A stretch of 48,589 nucleotides of DNA from contig JALSLA010000054.1 in the NCBI GenBank assembly GCA_026988515.1, positions 1 to 48,589 of the forward strand, read 5' to 3'. Each line of letters opens with the position of its first letter. Position 1 is the first letter of the stretch. The position numbers and the translations under genes were made by a program. This document shows, piece after piece, positions 43,825 through 48,589 of the stretch. This DNA comes from Helicobacteraceae bacterium (GTDB lineage: Bacteria; Campylobacterota; Campylobacteria; Campylobacterales; Sulfurimonadaceae). Below the pieces are notes generated by a model. The model made no database searches. It was not told where the DNA came from and worked only from the letters and a program-made list of their open reading frames with translations.

Positions 43825-45456
43825 ATGAAAACAACATCTGAAGTATTAGCAAGAAAGTATCGTCCCCATAATTTTCAAGAGCTTATTGGGCAGGAGAGCA
43901 TTACCCAAACACTCTCCTTGGCTCTTGACTCCAACCGTCTTTCTCACGCTTACCTGCTCTCAGGACTTCGAGGTTCGGGTAAAACCTCTACGGCACGTAT
44001 TTTTGCCAAAGCGCTCATCTGTGACAGCGGGCCTACCTCCAAACCGTGCGGAACATGTACACACTGTAGCATGGCAGATGAGAATCGTCATATTGATATC
44101 ATCGAGATGGATGCGGCATCAAGTCGCAAAATAGATGATATTCGAGATTTAATTGAAAACACCAAATACAAACCTTCTGCTGCACGTTTTAAAATCTTTA
44201 TTATCGATGAAGTGCATATGCTTACCAAAGAGGCATTTAATGCCCTCTTAAAAACACTTGAAGAACCACCCGATTATGTTAAGTTTATTTTAGCTACAAC
44301 CGATCCGCTCAAACTTCCCGCCACAATTTTAAGCCGGACACAGCACTTTCGTTTTAAAAAAATATCCCACCAAAATATCGTGCAGCATTTGTCCCATATA
44401 TTACACTTGGAACAGATTGAATACGAACACGAAGCATTGGAAATATTGGCGCGAAGCGGTTCAGGGAGTCTGCGTGACACTTTGACACTGCTCGATCAAG
44501 CCATTATTTATTCTAAAAGCTACGTCGACATTAAAACGGTGACAACGATGCTTGGTTTGGTTGACCCCGAGTTTATTCATTCAGTATTCCATGCAATTTT
44601 TGCCCAAGACCATGCACGCATTATTGAATACTTAAAAAAACTTGAAGATTATGAAGCAGAAATGGTTGTTGATGAACTTATTGCCTTTTTAAAAGAACGC
44701 CTCTATGAACGAGCACCAAACTACTCGACACTCATTCTTGATCGATGGTTCCGAATTTTAAGCGATTCCAAATCACTGTTTGCAATGAATGCCGAAAGCT
44801 CTTTTGTACTGAGTCTGCTTTTCTTTAAAATGATGGAAGCGCTACGCATTAAAGAGATTGACCAGATGATTGAATCGCTTGAATCTGAAATTAAACGCCC
44901 TGCTTCCATTCCCGTCGTGCACCACAATACTGTTGAAGAAGAGAGCAACCTGTCTCGTAATGCGCCATCGGCTGATACAGAAGACCCTGATACTATAGAT
45001 CATCATAAAAAATTCAAAACCCTGTGTGATCTCATTATGGATCGTAGCACCGACTTGGGAGAGTGCTTTCAAGAACAGATACACTTTGTCTCATTTGAAA
45101 ATAAACTCCTTACATGGGAAAGTTGTGCCACTGATACCTGTAAAGCGCAATTGCGTCACGGCTACAGTGTCATCAAACATTTTGTTCAGGAGGTTTTCGG
45201 ATTTGATACAAAAATAAAATCCATACCCTGCTCCCAAAATCCGGATAAGAAGACTTCCGTAACAGACCAAAAGAAATTGCCCGAGCCTCTCTCCATGATT
45301 GAAGAAAATGATCTTGGCAACGGCAGCTGTGTCAGTAATGCGCCAAATGAAGCTACTGTAGCCATGACTACTCCTGACCTTCTCGAAGAGCCGATGGTTA
45401 AAAAAGCAACCGAACTTTTTGAGGCAACTAAAATTACAATTCAGTCAAAAATTTAA
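43825..45456 (+). CDS. dnaX: DNA polymerase III subunit gamma/tau
   Basis: The 543-residue clamp-loader subunit has the AAA+ module: RPHNFQELIGQESI, Walker A GLRGSGKTSTARIFAK, four zinc-binding cysteines (CDSGPTSKPCGTCTHC), Walker B FIIDEVHML, and the sensor/arginine-finger phrase ATILSRTQHFRF. A C-terminal region after about residue 360 is low in conservation, as in short tau proteins of this phylum. I saw no clear slippery A-rich frameshift site of the E. coli kind in the expected place. It is the last gene before the nor cluster. Confidence 0.96.
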   Translation: MKTTSEVLARKYRPHNFQELIGQESITQTLSLALDSNRLSHAYLLSGLRGSGKTSTARIFAKALICDSGPTSKPCGTCTHCSMADENRHIDIIEMDAASSRKIDDIRDLIENTKYKPSAARFKIFIIDEVHMLTKEAFNALLKTLEEPPDYVKFILATTDPLKLPATILSRTQHFRFKKISHQNIVQHLSHILHLEQIEYEHEALEILARSGSGSLRDTLTLLDQAIIYSKSYVDIKTVTTMLGLVDPEFIHSVFHAIFAQDHARIIEYLKKLEDYEAEMVVDELIAFLKERLYERAPNYSTLILDRWFRILSDSKSLFAMNAESSFVLSLLFFKMMEALRIKEIDQMIESLESEIKRPASIPVVHHNTVEEESNLSRNAPSADTEDPDTIDHHKKFKTLCDLIMDRSTDLGECFQEQIHFVSFENKLLTWESCATDTCKAQLRHGYSVIKHFVQEVFGFDTKIKSIPCSQNPDKKTSVTDQKKLPEPLSMIEENDLGNGSCVSNAPNEATVAMTTPDLLEEPMVKKATELFEATKITIQSKI

Positions 45457-45495
45457 ATATTTACTCACAACAAATCTTAATAAAAAGCCTCTTAT

Positions 45496-45510
45496 TGTCA
45501 ATAATTGACA
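45496..45510. promoter_or_regulatory. TGTCAAT-A-ATTGACA palindrome upstream of nor
   Basis: A 15-base perfect palindrome lies in the dnaX-nor gap, 44 bases before the FNR-type box. The half-site GTCAA/TTGAC is the same as in that box but the arms face the other way (GTCAA first), with a three-base spacer, so it is not a normal FNR box. It could be a second operator. Confidence 0.4.
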
Positions 45511-45554
45511 TAAAATCTAAATCTTTTTTAAAATAATTAAATTAACTCTCATAA

Positions 45555-45568
45555 TTGATGTATGTCAA
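45555..45568. promoter_or_regulatory. FNR/DNR-type box TTGAT-GTAT-GTCAA before the nor genes
   Basis: This differs by one base from the perfect FNR consensus TTGAT-N4-ATCAA. The position 29 bases after its centre reads TAAACT (45591-45596), a 4 of 6 match to the -10 hexamer, giving the same class II geometry as at napA and a leader of about 38 bases to the first gene. Confidence 0.6.
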
Positions 45569-45639
45569 TTATTTTTTAAATGAAACATATTAAACTACTT
45601 ACAATTCTTACAATCTATAACACTCAAAGGAGATCCAAA

Positions 45640-45966
45640 ATGATTGATCCGTCAGTTGTCAGACCTGAAATAGCACTTGATGATTTTCTACCGATTTTTG
45701 TATCTTCTGCGCTTGTTCTAGTATTTGGAGGATTTTACGTTGGTATATATACAGCTGTAAAAGTCAACATACTAAAGAAATGGACAATGCCATTTGCCTA
45801 TCTGTTTTGGATGCTCACGGCATATTGTCTTTATACGATGGGAAGCTTAATGCACGTCGGCGATTTTACAGCTAAAGCGTTGGTAATTGCTGCAATTGGA
45901 TTATTATTGCTTCCACATGCAGTTTATTATATGCAAGATCGTGTTCATAAAGAAAATGAACATTAA
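45640..45966 (+). CDS. Unknown three-helix membrane protein preceding norC
   Basis: The 108-residue protein has three membrane segments (about residues 16-38, 50-66 and 77-95) joined by short loops. I do not recognise a family. The ATG at 45640 is chosen because AAAGGAG lies just before it; a longer frame begins at 45580 in what should be the leader. It is the first gene of the nor transcript, 38 bases before norC, and directly follows the FNR-type box. It could be a small assembly factor for the NO reductase, comparable in place but not in sequence to NorE-like proteins. Confidence 0.75.
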   Translation: MIDPSVVRPEIALDDFLPIFVSSALVLVFGGFYVGIYTAVKVNILKKWTMPFAYLFWMLTAYCLYTMGSLMHVGDFTAKALVIAAIGLLLLPHAVYYMQDRVHKENEH

Positions 45967-46004
45967 GAAGATGTATATTTTACAACAAAAAAAGAGGAGT
46001 ACAC

Positions 46005-46691
46005 GTGGCTAAGAGATCTGTATGGAGTGATAATCGCTTCTGGCAACGTTCAGCAGCTTGGATTACAGGGTTTGCATCCGTACTATTAATTTGGTTAACG
46101 TTTGATACGATGGCTCAAATTACAATAGGTACCGATGCAGATATAAAAAACGGCGTAACAAAAAGAGTTCCTGCTCCTACTGTTATTAACTATAAAATCA
46201 CCTACGAAATGAGCACAAAACGTGGTCATGAAGTACCCATTATCGGTGGCAATGACGGTCAAGGAATGTCACTCTTTCAAGAAAAAGAGCTATTCTTTGG
46301 ACGTGATGACTGGTCTGAAGAAGAAGCCGCTGAACTACTGCATTTAGGAAAACTGGGTTCACAGGTTAAAAACTGTATGAATTGTCATACGCTTCTAGGA
46401 AACGGTGCCTATTATGCACCTGATCTCACAAAAGCATGGCTTGACCCGCAGTGGGGGCCTGACGGATCCATGCAGGCAATGACAGGAAAAAACACCAAAG
46501 AAGAGGCAATGGCAGAGTTTTTACAAAATCCTTCCAAATATCCTACCCATGCTCGTCAAATGCCAAATCTCGGTATTACTGCTGAAGAGGCCAAGGGGTT
46601 GGTTGCTTTCTTAAAGCACATGTCATCCATTGATACCAACGGTTTCCCAAGAAACTTTGGAAAAATAGAAGGAGCAGTTCATGGCAAGTAA
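46005..46691 (+). CDS. norC: Nitric oxide reductase cytochrome c subunit NorC
   Basis: The 228-residue protein has one N-terminal membrane anchor (about residues 15-36), then a periplasmic cytochrome c domain with CMNCHTLLGNGAYYAPDLTK, the NorC signature, and an axial methionine near MPNLGITAEEAKGLVAFLKH. It accepts electrons and passes them to NorB. The start is a GTG with a GAGGAG site. The protein is somewhat longer than typical NorC (about 150), with an added segment of 60-70 residues between the anchor and the haem. It overlaps norB by 11 bases. Confidence 0.94.
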   Translation: MAKRSVWSDNRFWQRSAAWITGFASVLLIWLTFDTMAQITIGTDADIKNGVTKRVPAPTVINYKITYEMSTKRGHEVPIIGGNDGQGMSLFQEKELFFGRDDWSEEEAAELLHLGKLGSQVKNCMNCHTLLGNGAYYAPDLTKAWLDPQWGPDGSMQAMTGKNTKEEAMAEFLQNPSKYPTHARQMPNLGITAEEAKGLVAFLKHMSSIDTNGFPRNFGKIEGAVHGK

Positions 46692-48114
46692 TCATTTAAC
46701 AGGTATTGGAAGGGAATCAAAACAGTTGGCCACATGGTATTTTACCTTTGCGGCTATTCTTTTTGGGGCACAACTTCTTTTTGGTCTGGTCGCAGCGATT
46801 CAGTATGTCATGCCCGCATTCTTATTTGAAGTACTTGACTTCTCTGTTGCGCGAATGCTACACATTAATGCACTCGTTGTATGGATGGTCTTTGCGATGT
46901 TTGGTGCCGTTTATTGGCTACTGCCGGATGAAACCGGTATTGAAACCGTCGGTATTAAAATCGGTAAACTACTTTTTTGGGTATTTGCCGCAGCCATTGT
47001 CGTTGTTGTTTTGGTCTATCTGTTTATTCAGGTCGGACCGGCAGATGAAATGTCCATCTGGTTTATTCATGAAGGACGCGAGTATATTGAAGCACCGCGT
47101 TGGGCAGACTTTGGTATTGTCGTGGTAGCACTTGGTTTTGTTGCCAACCTTTTCTTAACCGGAATAAAAGGCAAACAAACCGGTATTGTTACCGTATTGA
47201 TGGCCGATATGATTGCCTTTTCCGGCTTGTACCTGTGCGGTATGTTTTTTACCGACAACATCTCGATGGATCAATACTGGTGGTGGTGGGTCATTCACCT
47301 CTGGGTTGAAGCCACATGGGAAGTTTATGTCGGAGCTCTGGCTGCTTACGGTCTCATTACCATGCTTGGAGCTCACCGTAAAGTCGTTGAAATGTGGTTA
47401 TGGATTGAAGTCACCATGCTTTTTGGCTCTGGGATTTTAGGTCTTGGTCACCACTACTTTTGGATCGGTACACCGGAATATTGGTGGGAGATTGGAGCAC
47501 TCTTTAGCGCACTTGAGCCGTTACCGCTAGTTGCTATGTTCATTCACGTTCTCTACGACTGGGGGAAAACACAGGGGGAACAAGACGCACAGGGCAAAGA
47601 GGTCTCGGTTATTCGAAACAAACCGGCGTTTACATGGTTTGTTCTGAATGCATTCGGTAACTTTTTAGGTGCCGGTATCTGGGGATTCTTTCACACGTTG
47701 CCACAAGTCAACTTGTATACACACGGTACACAGTTTACTTCGGCACACGGGCACCTTGCATTCTATGGTGCCTATGCAACCATACTTGTTGGTATGATGT
47801 ATATCGCCATTCAAGGAACCAACGGCATTAAGGTTATGAATCATACCAAATCATCCATCTGGGCAGTAAGTCTGCTTACAGGCGGCATGATGGGAATGAC
47901 CGTGGCACTCACCATTGCCGGATACGTTCAGGTTCTGGTTTCTCGCGCACAAATGGGCGCTACCTGGGCAGCTTATTTTGACGGGCAATCCGGCATCTGG
48001 TTTGCGCAAGCGATGGACTGGAGACTCATTATGGGTGTTGTCATGTTCGCAGGCTTTGCTTTACTGGCAAAAGATTTCTTAACAACTGGTAAAGCTCCAG
48101 TACATCAAAGATAA
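46681..48114 (+). CDS. norB: Nitric oxide reductase catalytic subunit NorB
   Basis: The 477-residue protein has twelve membrane segments and belongs to the haem-copper oxidase superfamily. It reduces two NO to N2O. The signature HLWVEATWEVYVGALAAYG contains the metal-ligand His and the conserved glutamates of cytochrome c-type NOR, and GLGHHYFWIG holds the pair of histidines for the non-haem iron. ARMLHINALVVWM near the N-terminus and TSAHGHLAFYGAYAT near the end carry the haem ligands. There is no N-terminal quinol-oxidase extension, in keeping with a NorC partner. Confidence 0.97.
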   Translation: MASNHLTGIGRESKQLATWYFTFAAILFGAQLLFGLVAAIQYVMPAFLFEVLDFSVARMLHINALVVWMVFAMFGAVYWLLPDETGIETVGIKIGKLLFWVFAAAIVVVVLVYLFIQVGPADEMSIWFIHEGREYIEAPRWADFGIVVVALGFVANLFLTGIKGKQTGIVTVLMADMIAFSGLYLCGMFFTDNISMDQYWWWWVIHLWVEATWEVYVGALAAYGLITMLGAHRKVVEMWLWIEVTMLFGSGILGLGHHYFWIGTPEYWWEIGALFSALEPLPLVAMFIHVLYDWGKTQGEQDAQGKEVSVIRNKPAFTWFVLNAFGNFLGAGIWGFFHTLPQVNLYTHGTQFTSAHGHLAFYGAYATILVGMMYIAIQGTNGIKVMNHTKSSIWAVSLLTGGMMGMTVALTIAGYVQVLVSRAQMGATWAAYFDGQSGIWFAQAMDWRLIMGVVMFAGFALLAKDFLTTGKAPVHQR

Positions 48115-48123
48115 GGAGAGATT

Positions 48124-48279
48124 ATGTTTGAACCGTTTGTAGATGTCGTTCCGAGTTTTTTCGGTTGGTTAAACCAAGGACCGTTAACCTTGACAATTTT
48201 TCTTCATACCATTATTATACTTCCAATGATCTGGATTTATAGACAGGAAAAGAAGAGAATCGAACAAGAAGAAAACTAG
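48124..48279 (+). CDS. Small single-span membrane protein after norB
   Basis: A 51-residue protein (MFEPFVDVVPSFFGWLNQGP, then a hydrophobic segment of about 20 residues, then YRQEKKRIEQEEN) starts 9 bases after norB with a good AAGGAGAG site. It has one membrane helix and a charged tail, the size and form of the small CcoQ-like subunits of haem-copper oxidases. A role as a small NorCB subunit or assembly factor is inferred from size and place. Confidence 0.75.
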   Translation: MFEPFVDVVPSFFGWLNQGPLTLTIFLHTIIILPMIWIYRQEKKRIEQEEN

Positions 48280-48282
48280 ACA

Positions 48283-48302
48283 AAAGCGGGTTAGCTCGCT
48301 TT
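48283..48302 (+). other. Hairpin between the nor genes and the cytochrome gene
   Basis: AAAGCGGG-TTAG-CTCGCTTT forms an eight-pair stem with one G-U pair and a four-base loop, just after the stop of the small membrane protein. Only a short T stretch follows, so it may act as an attenuator or RNA-stabilising structure and not a full terminator. Confidence 0.45.
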
Positions 48303-48328
48303 CAATCTTATTAAAGGGGGAAAAAATA

Positions 48329-48589
48329 ATGAGATTACACAAAATTGTTACTTCAGTTGCTGCTCTTGCAGTTGTGTCAACCGGACTCGTTGCCGGTACA
48401 TCCAACATGGACGTTGAAAAGGTGTTTGAGAAAGAGTGTCAAGGGTGTCATGGACCCAACCACGAAGGAGGTGTCGGTTCTGACCTGCGCCCAAAAGTTA
48501 TTTCCAAGAAAAATTCGTACGTACTTTCCGAAGCAATTTTAAACGGTAGAGCTGGTACGGCAATGCCACCGTTTAAGGAAAAATTCTCT
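48329..48589 (+). CDS. Secreted c-type cytochrome, N-terminal part (possibly cytochrome cd1 nitrite reductase)
   Basis: The frame starts at 48329 after an AAAGGGGG ribosome site and runs off the right edge. The 87 visible residues show a signal peptide (MRLHKIVTSVAALAVVSTGL), one haem site (CQGCHGPNHEGGVGS) and a likely axial methionine in AMPPFKEKF. The haem c domain has the look of the N-terminal domain of NirS/NirN proteins (C-x-x-C-H-G, then G-R-x-x-x-x-M-P-P-F), so it could be the start of nitrite reductase NirS, or a small electron-carrier cytochrome for NorCB. The sequence available cannot decide. Confidence 0.8.
   Translation, partial: MRLHKIVTSVAALAVVSTGLVAGTSNMDVEKVFEKECQGCHGPNHEGGVGSDLRPKVISKKNSYVLSEAILNGRAGTAMPPFKEKFS

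Noticed and set aside
45580-45639. Upstream start for the membrane protein before norC
   Set aside because: The extra 20 residues would overlap the predicted -10 position, and AAAGGAG stands directly before the ATG at 45640.
1-48589. CRISPR array, insertion sequence, prophage or toxin-antitoxin island
   Set aside because: No regularly spaced direct repeats, transposase, integrase or phage genes were found. The small ORF at 13415 has a faint antitoxin-like pattern but no toxin gene beside it.

Overview
The window looks like the chromosome of a motile, denitrifying Campylobacterota (Epsilonproteobacteria) bacterium of the Sulfurimonas/Sulfuricurvum/Sulfurovum type. This is judged from gene content and order: a nap cluster of the napA-G-H-B-F-L-D kind with NapGH and no NapC, fabZ-lpxA-clpX-mreB-mreC in a row, a UPF0323 lipoprotein beside an ATP-grasp ligase, rho-murI, QueH and FliW. 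The species cannot be fixed from the sequence alone. Base composition looks even across the window. I see no insertion sequence, integrase, prophage or CRISPR array, so this is core chromosome and not an island. No gap longer than about 300 bases lacks a gene; the longest (13408-13690) holds a probable small reverse ORF and a repeat palindrome.

Layout. 1-5388: end of an MSHA-type pilus / type II secretion cluster (secretin tail, ExeA/MshM-like ATPase, MshN-like TPR protein, an unknown secreted protein, GspE/MshE ATPase, GspF/MshG membrane protein). 5391-7883 (reverse): UvrD-like helicase and FliW. 8061-13407: valS, a SulP transporter, a GNAT acetyltransferase and a shrunken DEAD-box-helicase-like protein. 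13415-18758 (reverse): a small ORF, tRNA-Ser(GCU), pyrF, and the acetate uptake/activation set (DUF485 protein, actP, acs). 18904-28636: a Crp/Fnr regulator and a membrane sensor with two nitrate-sensor-like P-boxes on the plus strand, converging on a reverse-strand periplasmic nitrate reductase operon (napA G H B F, unknown, napL, napD, PAS protein). 28788-38157: cyclophilin, queH, fabZ, lpxA, clpX, mreB, mreC, carB. 38159-41597: a short YrdC-like protein, a membrane protein, UPF0323, an ATP-grasp ligase and a lipoprotein. 41719-45456: rho, murI, dnaX. 45640-48589: nitric oxide reductase norCB with two small membrane proteins, then the start of a secreted c-type cytochrome.

How they work together. 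Nitrate is reduced by NapA/NapB, with electrons from quinol through NapH/NapG. NO is later reduced by NorCB, and the truncated cytochrome at the right edge probably begins more denitrification genes. The napA and nor promoter regions each carry a TTGAY-N4-GTCAA box. The distance from box centre to the -10 position is the one expected for class II FNR-type activation, with a good hexamer at napA and a weaker one at nor. The Crp/Fnr protein encoded between them has the E-x-x-S-R recognition helix that reads TTGA. A simple nitrogen-oxide regulon is therefore predicted.

The most unusual signal is a short palindrome, TTACATGTAA, often extended to AATTTACATGTAAATT. It occurs exactly seven times, with several one-base variants, both between genes and inside genes. 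Inside genes it is read in all three frames, so it appears to be maintained at the DNA level. Its role is unknown.
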